NCBI GenBank assembly: GCA_964460075.1
Contig: CAYWPC010000031.1
Coordinates: forward strand, 1-22,263
Origin: JAMBLL01 sp964460075
Lineage (GTDB): Bacteria > Actinomycetota > Acidimicrobiia > Spongiisociales > UBA5794
Direction: 5' to 3'
Length of the DNA stretch: 22,263 nucleotides
Numbering within the stretch: position 1 is the stretch's first letter; each line of letters opens with the position of its first letter. The notes under the pieces were generated by a model. That model had not been told where the DNA came from and made no database searches. It saw only the letters and a list, made by a program, of their open reading frames with translations. Below, in pieces: positions 7,948 to 14,711 of the stretch. A program made the position numbers and the translations under genes.

Positions 7948-7975
7948 GGTAACCTCAGCGTTCGTTACGGTTACC
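7948..7975. promoter_or_regulatory. inverted repeat between divergent membrane-protein and wzm genes
   Basis: GGTAACC (7948-7954) and GGTTACC (7969-7975) form a perfect 7-bp inverted repeat with a 14-bp spacer, so the half-site centres are 21 bp or two helical turns apart. It lies in the 98-bp gap between divergently transcribed genes, a sensible place for a dimeric regulator. No regulator gene adjoins it. Confidence 0.35.
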
Positions 7976-7982
7976 GGTTTCG

Positions 7983-8828
7983 GTGAGCTGGAGTACTTCG
8001 TTGTCCACAACTTTCTATGACTCAGACAGTGCGCGAAAGCCGCTGGCGTCCGAAGTTTCGAACCTGTGGGCGCACCGCGGACTCGTCAGGCTGATCGTCG
8101 GGCGCGACCTCACGGTGCGCTACAAACGCTCGACGCTCGGGGTGTGGTGGACGCTCCTCAACCCGCTCCTCACCACCGGCGTCATGTGGATCGTGTTCGG
8201 AAACATCTTCAGATTCGGGGGGACAGGCGACACACCGTACATCGTGTACCTGTTGTCTGGGATCCTGCTCATCACCTACTTCGCCCAAGCCGTCATGGCC
8301 TCGGGATCGGCAATCGTCAACAGCGCAGGCATCCTCACGAAGGTGTACGTGCCACCGGAAGTGTTCTCCGTCTCTGCCGCGATTGCGGCCGCGGTGAACT
8401 TCATGATCAGCCTCGGGATCCTGCTCATCATCCAGATCATCACAGGCATCGGCATACCGTGGACCGTCATCTTTGTGCCGATCCCCGTACTTGCAATGCT
8501 TGCCCTCACGGCAGGCCTCGGCCTCCTCATCGCCTCGGCAGCCGTCCACTTCTTCGACATTCTCGACCTCACCGGTGTCGGCATACAACTCATTGGATAT
8601 CTGACACCGACGTTCTACCCGATCGCCATCGTGCCGGAGAGCTTCCAATGGTTCATCAAAGTGAATCCGCTGTACTCGTACCTGACCGTGTTCCGTGAAC
8701 TCGTCTACGGCAACGCAGGCGCTGAACTGTGGATGTGGGGATACATGCTGGCGTCCGCAGCGATCGTCCTCGTCGTAGGCGTGTACCTGTTCTCACGGAG
8801 TTGGCGGAGGCTGGTGATCTTGCTGTGA
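7983..8828 (+). CDS. wzm: ABC-2 polysaccharide exporter, permease subunit
   Basis: This is a 281-residue integral membrane protein with six predicted helices. The amphipathic N-terminal segment contains the family signature RDLTVRYKRSTLGVWWTLLNPL, typical of O-antigen, teichoic acid and galactan ABC permeases, and YLTPTFYPIAIVPE and NPLYSYLTVFRE near the C-terminus are also characteristic. It would form the channel that moves a lipid-linked glycan across the cytoplasmic membrane. The GTG at 7983 is used; a TTG at 8001 with GGAG eight nt upstream is a credible alternative. It overlaps the ATPase gene by GTGA, so they are made together. Relatives include Wzm of O-antigen loci and TagG. Confidence 0.9.
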   Translation: MSWSTSLSTTFYDSDSARKPLASEVSNLWAHRGLVRLIVGRDLTVRYKRSTLGVWWTLLNPLLTTGVMWIVFGNIFRFGGTGDTPYIVYLLSGILLITYFAQAVMASGSAIVNSAGILTKVYVPPEVFSVSAAIAAAVNFMISLGILLIIQIITGIGIPWTVIFVPIPVLAMLALTAGLGLLIASAAVHFFDILDLTGVGIQLIGYLTPTFYPIAIVPESFQWFIKVNPLYSYLTVFRELVYGNAGAELWMWGYMLASAAIVLVVGVYLFSRSWRRLVILL

Positions 8829-9574
8829 TCGAACCAGCCATCAAGGTGACGAACGTCCGGCTCGAATACCGCCTCTCACGGTCCAACATCGGGTCGTTCA
8901 AAGAGTACGTGATCAAGACCGTCAAGCGGCAGATGAAATACGAGTCGCTCTGGGCCCTCGACGGTGTGTCGTTCGAGGTCGGCAAAGGCGAAGTGTTCGG
9001 CATCATCGGGCCGAACGGTGCAGGGAAGTCGACGTTGATGAAGATCATGGCGCGGGTCCTGCCGCCAACCGAGGGCAGAGTGATCGTACGGGGATCCGTT
9101 GCACCGATGATCGAACTCGGCGCCGGGTTCAACGCCGACCTCACCGGATACGAGAACATCGTGATGTACGGAACGCTGCTCGGGCGAACACCAGAGCACA
9201 TGCGCGAACGTGCACGTGCCATTGCTGAATGGGCGGACGTCACAGACTTCATCGACGTGCCGCTCCGTTCGTACTCCTCCGGCATGCTTGCACGACTCGC
9301 GTTCTCCGTTGCAACAGACATCGAACCAGACGTGCTCGTCGTCGACGAAGTGCTCTCTGTCGGTGACGCTGCGTTCCAGATCCGATCCGAAGAGCGAATG
9401 CGGCGCCTCATCGACAAGGGAGCATCCGTTGTGATCGTCTCCCACGACCTCGTCACAGTCGAGAACCTGTCGCGACGCACCATGTGGCTCGACCACGGCA
9501 GAAGCGTCATGATGGGGGACCCCGCAGAAGTCGTTGCGGCGTACAGGCAGACCGTCCAGGATGGTGCACCATGA
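8825..9574 (+). CDS. wzt: ABC-2 polysaccharide exporter, ATPase subunit
   Basis: This is a 249-residue ATPase. Walker A is GPNGAGKST at 62-70, the signature is YSSGM at 150-154, Walker B with the catalytic Glu is LVVDEVLSVGD at 171-181, and VSHD is the switch histidine. The FKEYVIKTV helix before Walker A is typical of the Wzt/TagH subgroup. It ends soon after the nucleotide-binding domain and lacks the C-terminal carbohydrate-binding domain of substrate-recognising Wzt proteins, as in mycobacterial galactan-type exporters. The GTG start overlaps the wzm stop, and the next gene overlaps its own stop as ATGA. Confidence 0.92.
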   Translation: MIEPAIKVTNVRLEYRLSRSNIGSFKEYVIKTVKRQMKYESLWALDGVSFEVGKGEVFGIIGPNGAGKSTLMKIMARVLPPTEGRVIVRGSVAPMIELGAGFNADLTGYENIVMYGTLLGRTPEHMRERARAIAEWADVTDFIDVPLRSYSSGMLARLAFSVATDIEPDVLVVDEVLSVGDAAFQIRSEERMRRLIDKGASVVIVSHDLVTVENLSRRTMWLDHGRSVMMGDPAEVVAAYRQTVQDGAP

Positions 9575-10530
9575 GCGCCCATAGCCCACACGTCTCGATT
9601 GTCCTCCCCGTCTTCAACGAGATCGAACATCTCGACGAAGAGCTCGAACGTATCCGCGACGCAATGGAGGCCTCGAAGTACAGCTTCGAGATCATCGTCG
9701 TCGACGACGCATCGACCGACGGCAGCCTCGAGCGCCTCGAAGAGATCCCCTGGATTCGCCTGATCGCGTTCCGATCGAACCGCGGCCCTGGTGCAGCGAG
9801 GAAGATCGGGACGGAGGCCGCCCGTGGCGAGGTGGTGCTGTGGAGTGACGTCGACATGTCGTATCCGAACGACCGGTTCCCCGACCTCGTCGACGCACTC
9901 GACGGGTACGACCAGGTGGTGGGGGCACGCACAACAGAAGAGGGCAGCCACAAGATCGTGCGAGTTCCAGCGAAGTGGTTCATCAGGCGGCTGGCGCAGT
10001 GGCTGTCGAACACCAAGATCCCCGATCTCAACTCGGGATACCGTGCGTTTCGCAAGGACGTCGCAGACCAGTTCCTCCACCTCCTCCCCAACGGCTTCTC
10101 GCACGTGACGACCCTGACAATGGTGTTCCTCGCCAACGGATACTCCGTCGGGTACGTCGACATTCCGTACGGGAAACGCTCTGGGAAATCCAAGTTCAGG
10201 TTCATCGCAGACACCAGGCTGTATCTCCAGCAGGTGACACGGATGGTGATGATGTGGAACCCGTTACGGGTGCTCACACCCATTGCGACGGTCCTGTTCA
10301 TCTTCGGATTCTCGAAGATGGTGTTCGACCTGATCGACAAGGACCTCCGAGTCGGCACGAACACGCTGCTCGTCATCGTCTCGGCAGGCATGATCTTCGT
10401 CGTCGCGTTACTTGCAGACCTCGTCGTTCAAGTGACCCGCCCGCGCCACACCGTGCTCCCAGCAGCCGTGCAGGAACGTGGCGGCAGGCCGGGTGAGCGC
10501 GAAACGGAAAGCACCGACGAGCTGCCGTGA
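9571..10530 (+). CDS. family 2 glycosyltransferase, polyprenyl-phosphate type
   Basis: This is a 319-residue protein. An N-terminal GT2 domain has VSIVLPVFNEIEHLDE (8-23), VVDDAST (43-49) and the metal-binding DVD at 93-95. PDLNSGYRAFRK and a basic KRSGKSKF stretch follow, both typical of dolichyl/polyprenyl-phosphate hexose synthases. Two membrane helices lie at about 232-255 and 266-290. The enzyme would load a sugar onto a polyprenyl phosphate on the cytoplasmic face, giving a donor for GT-C enzymes such as the membrane protein at 6511-7884. I used the ATG at 9571, which overlaps the wzt stop, rather than the earlier in-frame start inside wzt. The sugar is unknown. Confidence 0.87.
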   Translation: MSAHSPHVSIVLPVFNEIEHLDEELERIRDAMEASKYSFEIIVVDDASTDGSLERLEEIPWIRLIAFRSNRGPGAARKIGTEAARGEVVLWSDVDMSYPNDRFPDLVDALDGYDQVVGARTTEEGSHKIVRVPAKWFIRRLAQWLSNTKIPDLNSGYRAFRKDVADQFLHLLPNGFSHVTTLTMVFLANGYSVGYVDIPYGKRSGKSKFRFIADTRLYLQQVTRMVMMWNPLRVLTPIATVLFIFGFSKMVFDLIDKDLRVGTNTLLVIVSAGMIFVVALLADLVVQVTRPRHTVLPAAVQERGGRPGERETESTDELP

Positions 10531-11603
10531 TCCACGTATTCATCGGCACCAAGGCACAGTACATAAAGACGGCGCCGGTCATGCGAGAGATGGACGACAG
10601 GGGAACCCCGTACCGGCTGATCGACTCCGGGCAGCACGGCGAATTCGCACAGCACCTGCGATCCACGCTCAGGGTCAAAGAACCAGACACGTTCGTGGGC
10701 GGCTCACGGGACATCACCACCATCAAGGACGCCGCGGTGTGGTCGTTGTCACTTGCACGCCTCGGGCTTGCAAAGCGCCGTCTCCAAGAGCACGTGTTCG
10801 CCAACGACAGACACGGTGTGTGCGTCGTGCACGGCGACACCCCAACAACGCTCCTGTCCGTGATGCTCGCAAAACGGGCAGGCCTCAACGTGGCGCACCT
10901 CGAATCCGGTCTGCGCTCACGCTCGCTGCGCCACCCGTTCCCAGAAGAACTGATTCGCCTCGCCGTGATGCGAACCGCTGATGTGCTCTTCGCCCCGGAC
11001 GACACCGCAGTGGCCAACCTCGCAGCGATGACGATCCGAGGCGCCGTCGTACCGACGTGCGGCAACACATCGATCGAGGCGCTTGCCTACTCCCTCGGTA
11101 CCGAGACGATCGATGCGACAGGGCCCGCAATCCTGACGACACACAGGGTCGAGAACCTCAAAAGTCGCACCACGATGACCCGTTTCGTGTCGCTCCTCGA
11201 ATCGGTGTCGGCGACACGCCAGACAGTCTTCGTGATGCATCGCCCAACGGAGGTCGCCCTCGAATCATTGGGGCTCATGGACAGAGTCCAACGCTCGGCG
11301 GCCGATATACGCCAACTCGTCGACCATGCAGCATTCGCGCGAATGATCGCCCATGCGCCGTTCGTGGTATCGGACGGTGGCAGCATTCAGGAGGAGTGCG
11401 CACTCATCGGCGTGCCGACGCTCGTGTGGAGGAGACACACAGAGAGGCCGGACGGCGTCGGCCGAAACGTCGTCATTGCAGGATTCGACGAATCAACCAT
11501 CACAGAGTTCCTCGGATCCCACGAGGCGCTGCGCGTGGCAGCGAAGGTGCTCGATGCAACGCCGAGCCGTGGAATCGTCGACGTGTTGGAAGGGTGGGCC
11601 TGA
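10527..11603 (+). CDS. divergent UDP-N-acetylglucosamine 2-epimerase family protein
   Basis: This 358-residue GT-B-fold protein is clearly related to WecB. The first motif is GTKAQYIK (7-14) instead of GTRPEIIK, so the UDP-binding Arg is Lys and the Pro is lost. The other catalytic positions are kept: HGDT with Asp104, HLESGLRS with Glu126, PFPEE near 138-141, CGNTSIEAL, TTHRVEN with His206, SDGGSIQEE and RHTERPD. It is therefore probably an active epimerase or a hydrolysing variant acting on a UDP-HexNAc, not a dead copy. The GTG start overlaps the GT2 stop as GTGA, so it belongs to the wzm-wzt-GT2 operon. Confidence 0.8.
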   Translation: MIHVFIGTKAQYIKTAPVMREMDDRGTPYRLIDSGQHGEFAQHLRSTLRVKEPDTFVGGSRDITTIKDAAVWSLSLARLGLAKRRLQEHVFANDRHGVCVVHGDTPTTLLSVMLAKRAGLNVAHLESGLRSRSLRHPFPEELIRLAVMRTADVLFAPDDTAVANLAAMTIRGAVVPTCGNTSIEALAYSLGTETIDATGPAILTTHRVENLKSRTTMTRFVSLLESVSATRQTVFVMHRPTEVALESLGLMDRVQRSAADIRQLVDHAAFARMIAHAPFVVSDGGSIQEECALIGVPTLVWRRHTERPDGVGRNVVIAGFDESTITEFLGSHEALRVAAKVLDATPSRGIVDVLEGWA

Positions 11604-11671
11604 GACGTGTGGAACGACCAGCTTCACCCTGAAACGCTGCTCACAGCGACACGAACCGTGACGGAGCACCC

Positions 11672-12619
11672 GTGAAGCGACTCGTGCCGACGCTCGTGAC
11701 CCTGGCCCTCCTCATTGCTATGGGTGCGTATGTGGCGACCCAGCGAACCCTCATCGCAGCGCTCGGAGACGTCAGCCCAACCCAGGTGGGTCTGCTCGTC
11801 ACCCTCGCACTTGCGGGTCTGGTCGCCCAAGCCCAGCAGTTCAAGGTGGCTTCGAGCGTGTCGACGATCGAGATCGGCACCGTCGAAGCGACAGGACTCA
11901 CCGCGGTCAACACGATGGCGAACTACTACGTGCCTGCCCGCGGCGGCACCGTCGTGAGGGCCGGATACATGTACGGCGTCCACGGCATGGCCGTCAGCGC
12001 ATACGCCATGCTCACCGTCGTCACGGTCACAGCAGGGCTCATCGTTGCAACGCTCGGCGGCCTCGGTGCAACCGTGTGGCTGAACGTGACAGGCTCAGAC
12101 GTCGGCCTGCGGCTGCTCGTGCCCTTCATAGGCGTCCTCGCACTCGTGGGTGTCGCACTTGGTGTGGCCGTGGCGAGCGCGAAGGCATTCACAGGGTCGA
12201 ATCGGTTCTCCCGAGGGGTCACCCAACTCACCGTCGCAGCAAAGGTGTGGCGGAGCGAACCCGTTGCAGGGCTCAAGCTTGTGCTGTGGACAGTGGTCGT
12301 GCTCGTCGTTCAAGTCACGCGGCTATTCGTAGCGTTCTCAGCTGTGGGAGTAAGCGTTGGGGTGGTCGAGATGGTCCTCATCGGCTCACTCGTGAGCATG
12401 AGCTTCGTGCTGTCCATCACCCCAGGCAACCTCGGGATCAAGGAAGGTGTCACCGCTCTTGCCGGCGCCCTCGTCGGCGTTGAATCCAGTGTCGCGTTGC
12501 TGGCGTCGCTTGTGGACCGCGGGGCGGCACTTGTGGTCACCTTCGGTGTCGGGGTGGTGGTCCTCGGCCCGTTGATGCGTCGCGGCGCCGCCGCTGGAAG
12601 CACAACCGCCGATTCGTGA
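11672..12619 (+). CDS. LPG-synthase transmembrane / flippase-like membrane protein
   Basis: This is a 315-residue polytopic protein with about eight helices. NYYVPARGG..VRAGYMY (about 90-108) and TPGNLGIKEG (about 250) match the conserved patterns of the lysylphosphatidylglycerol-synthase TM family (UPF0104, related to MprF and AglD). There is no catalytic aminoacyltransferase domain. Members often occur in glycan loci and are thought to flip or handle lipid-linked intermediates; that role here is inferred. GGAG ends 5 nt before the GTG start. It lies 68 bp after the epimerase and probably closes the export operon. Confidence 0.75.
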   Translation: MKRLVPTLVTLALLIAMGAYVATQRTLIAALGDVSPTQVGLLVTLALAGLVAQAQQFKVASSVSTIEIGTVEATGLTAVNTMANYYVPARGGTVVRAGYMYGVHGMAVSAYAMLTVVTVTAGLIVATLGGLGATVWLNVTGSDVGLRLLVPFIGVLALVGVALGVAVASAKAFTGSNRFSRGVTQLTVAAKVWRSEPVAGLKLVLWTVVVLVVQVTRLFVAFSAVGVSVGVVEMVLIGSLVSMSFVLSITPGNLGIKEGVTALAGALVGVESSVALLASLVDRGAALVVTFGVGVVVLGPLMRRGAAAGSTTADS

Positions 12620-12711
12620 TCGCAGACCCGAACGTAGGCCCTGCCGGCAGCACCTAACGCTCGGGCGATCAGGCAGGGATTCCGGTGTTTGGCTTAGGGA
12701 ACCACAGGCAA

Positions 12712-12755
12712 ATGATGTCACAACTCTACCGATAGCGGTATAGTTGTGACATCAT
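12712..12755. promoter_or_regulatory. 44-bp near-perfect palindrome, operator of the second AbiE operon
   Basis: A 14-bp arm (12712-12725, ATGATGTCACAACT) pairs perfectly with 12742-12755, and inside it TACCG (12727-12731) pairs with CGGTA (12736-12740). Only one flanking pair and the centre fail to match. The right arm contains the first two bases of the abiEi ATG, and a -10-like TATAGT (12739-12744) lies in the palindrome. The inner ATGTCACA/TGTGACAT half-sites equal those of the first AbiE operon, here 22 bp apart rather than 15. It is the likely AbiEi binding site. Confidence 0.75.
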
Positions 12756-13302
12756 GGGAGATAGAGTGAAGTACAGGCAGCGCATCTGGGAATTCGCATT
12801 GGACCATCACGGTCTGATCACGACAAGCCAAGCTCGGGATCTTGGGGTACCTGGTATCGAGCTGCCGAAACTCGCTCAACGTCATGGGCTAACGCACCTT
12901 GCCTACGGCCTGTACCGAGTCGACGACGTGCCAGTCGATGCCGGTGCCCAATACGCCGAAGCTGCACTGCGAGCGGGTGAAGACGCATTTCTCACCCATG
13001 ATGCGGTTCTTGCATTGCACGACCTCGGCCTGGTGAATCCGCGAGCGATCCAGGTAGCGACCTTCCGGCGGGCACGTCCGAAGCTTCCGTCGTGGATCGA
13101 ACTTCGACGACGCGCTGATCTGTCTGAGGGCGACATCACTGTCTATGACGGGATTCGCTCAACAACTGTGGCGCAGGCCCTCGTCGACTGCTCAGCCATT
13201 GTCATGACTGAGCGTTTGCGGGACGCCGCCCACGTAGCGCGGTCACGTGGGCTGCTTCGCCACGCCGATTATGACCGGGTACTCGCAGACCTCGGTGCGT
13301 AG
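12754..13302 (+). CDS. abiEi: AbiEi-family antitoxin (second AbiE module)
   Basis: This is a 182-residue protein. The N-terminal winged helix (about 10-55) contains FALDHHGLITTSQARDLGV and AYGLYRVDDVP, the AbiEi N-terminal domain. The second part has AFLTHDAVLALHDLGLVNPRAIQVAT, the sequence typical of type IV AbiEi antitoxins, then a helical C-terminal region. It resembles the AbiEi at 3512 only in overall plan and belongs to a different subfamily. Two starts are possible: the ATG at 12754, almost leaderless from the TATAGT element, or the GTG at 12766 with GGGAG five nt upstream. The partner toxin downstream is interrupted by the assembly gap. The module separates the export operon from rmlC. 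Confidence 0.82.
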   Translation: MGDRVKYRQRIWEFALDHHGLITTSQARDLGVPGIELPKLAQRHGLTHLAYGLYRVDDVPVDAGAQYAEAALRAGEDAFLTHDAVLALHDLGLVNPRAIQVATFRRARPKLPSWIELRRRADLSEGDITVYDGIRSTTVAQALVDCSAIVMTERLRDAAHVARSRGLLRHADYDRVLADLGA

Positions 13303-13306
13303 ACAC

Positions 13307-13395
13307 GTGGCTCAACACACCTACACGGATCCTCCCAGCGGCGTGAGAGCTCTCGATGCTCGCATAAGGAACCAGATTCCTGCCGACGTCGATTC
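13307..13395 (+). CDS. abiEii: N-terminal fragment of an AbiEii toxin, cut by the gap
   Basis: A GTG 4 bp after the abiEi stop opens a frame reading MAQHTYTDPPSGVRALDARI and continuing to the gap. The pattern of a short basic helix with ALDARIRN resembles the start of the shorter AbiEii toxins, and its position right after the antitoxin fits. Only about 29 residues are available, so the call rests mainly on context. Confidence 0.5.
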
Positions 13396-13550
13396 NNNNN
13401 NNNNNNNNNNNNNNNNNNNNNNNNNNNNNNNNNNNNNNNNNNNNNNNNNNNNNNNNNNNNNNNNNNNNNNNNNNNNNNNNNNNNNNNNNNNNNNNGCGTG
13501 AGAGCTCTCGATGCTCGCATAAGGAACCAGATTCCTGCCGACGTCGATTC
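13341..13550. other. scaffold gap (100 N) between two identical 55-bp contig ends
   Basis: Positions 13396-13495 are exactly 100 N. The 55 bp before the gap (13341-13395) and the 55 bp after it (13496-13550) are identical. That is what two de Bruijn contigs sharing one 55-mer would leave after scaffolding, so the duplication is most likely an assembly artefact. The N run is probably a placeholder whose true length is unknown. Confidence 0.9.
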
Positions 13551-13987
13551 GGCGAGGCGACGAGGTTGGTTCAACTACCCGACCCGACTATGTCATAGCA
13601 GACGAGGTCAGAGAACTCTTTGTGGCGGTCGGTCTTCCTCATCCGCAACCTATAGCGGTCATGTCGATCGAGCATCAGATAGTGCAGAAGCTCCATGCCT
13701 GCACAGGTTCCGGTACGACACTCCGAAACGACAGAGCGCACGATCTTGTGGACCTGCAGATCCTCGTTCGGGAGTCACCTGACTTCGCAGTGATGCACGA
13801 CCTGGCGACACGCGTCTTTGCCTTTCGTCGGACACATACATGGCCCCCGACCGTACGCCCCCATCATGGATGGGACGAACTGTACGCTGCCGCCGCGTCG
13901 GGGCTTCCTGTACTAGGAGACGTCGAGAGCGCCATCGTGTGGGCCAACGATCTGGTCCGGCGTATCACCAGATCAGACGGCAGCTGA
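13523..13987 (+). pseudogene. abiEii: C-terminal part of an AbiEii toxin, N-terminal catalytic part missing
   Basis: The frame is open from 13523 after a TAA at 13520. From about 13556 it reads GDEVGSTTRPDYVIADEV, RELFVAVGLPHPQPIAVMS, IEHQIVQKLHACTG and RAHDLVDLQILV. These are the conserved C-terminal blocks of AbiEii/AbiGii toxins, including the HQ..QKLH helix and the RA.DLVDLQ motif. The GS-x(10)-D-x-D catalytic core, expected about 100 residues earlier, is absent from the visible sequence. If the gap hides about 300 bp, the toxin may be intact. If the 55-bp copies simply collapse, the N-terminal fragment joins this frame out of phase and the toxin is broken. I label it a pseudogene only because what can be seen is incomplete. 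Confidence 0.7.
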
Positions 13988-14143
13988 CAGCAGACTCGTG
14001 CAGCGTGCCAGGTCGTGCTCAGGCTCCCTCATTCTGATGCCGTGGTGCGCAAACAAAGGTGACACTCAGCAAGAACGGTGGCGCCATCCAGTGATGAACC
14101 AGCCCATGCCAGTGGAAGGATTCCCACTAGTGTCAGACACAAC

Positions 14144-14695
14144 GTGACGCGGACACAACCACTCCAAGGGCTCACCCTCCTAACGCCGCATCGCTTCACA
14201 GACGAACGCGGCTATTTCACGGAGGCCTACAACAAGACGCGTCTCGCCGCCGAGACGGGGTACGAAGGCGAATTCGTCCAGGACAACCACTCCCGGTCCC
14301 GCAGCGGTGTCCTGCGAGGCCTCCACTACCAGGTGGAACCGAGATCTCAGGGAAAACTCGTGCGTGCCGTCGTCGGCGCCGTCTTCGACGTCGCGCTCGA
14401 CATTCGCAGATCCAGTCCGACATTCGGGGAGTGGTTCGGCGTCGAGCTTTCAGCAGATGCGGGCAATCAACTCTGGATACCTCCAGGGTTCGCCCACGGA
14501 TTCCTCGCGCTGAGCGACCACGCAGAGGTGCTGTACAAGACAACAGATTTCTACTCGCCCACACACGAGCGGACGATCCTGTGGAACGACGAGGCGCTCG
14601 CCATTGCGTGGCCGATCGGAGACGTCGGCAGCGTCGTGGTGTCAGACAAGGACGCTGCGGCGCCGTCACTGGCCGAAGCCGAGGTGTTCGCGTGA
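14144..14695 (+). CDS. rmlC: dTDP-4-dehydrorhamnose 3,5-epimerase
   Basis: This cupin enzyme catalyses the third step of dTDP-L-rhamnose synthesis. Visible motifs are FTDERGYFTEAYN (18-30), QDNHSRSRSGVLRGLHYQ with the catalytic His61 (46-63), Lys71, FDVALDIRRSSPTFG, and WIPPGFAHGFLALSD followed by the active-site tyrosine in VLYKTTDFYSP. The GTG at 14144 gives 183 residues, the typical RmlC length; the longer frame from 14078 adds an N-terminal stretch without family similarity. It opens the rml cluster, 156 bp after the broken TA toxin, and rmlB follows after 16 bp. I see no clear promoter in the upstream gap. Confidence 0.95.
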   Translation: MTRTQPLQGLTLLTPHRFTDERGYFTEAYNKTRLAAETGYEGEFVQDNHSRSRSGVLRGLHYQVEPRSQGKLVRAVVGAVFDVALDIRRSSPTFGEWFGVELSADAGNQLWIPPGFAHGFLALSDHAEVLYKTTDFYSPTHERTILWNDEALAIAWPIGDVGSVVVSDKDAAAPSLAEAEVFA

Positions 14696-14711
14696 CGTTC
14701 GGGGAACAGTG

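Noticed and set aside
8656..10104. 482-residue minus-strand open frame opposite wzt and GT2
   Set aside because: It covers genes with complete Walker and GT2 motifs on the plus strand and shows low-complexity Ser/Arg-rich sequence typical of antisense frames.
12639..12678. CCCTGCC...GGCAGGG as a terminator after the LPG-TM gene
   Set aside because: The stem is only 7 bp with a 26-nt loop and no T-tract, so it is too weak to annotate.
13341..13550. 55-bp direct repeat as a biological repeat or attachment site
   Set aside because: The two copies abut the N run exactly and end with it, which points to overlapping contig ends rather than a genomic repeat.
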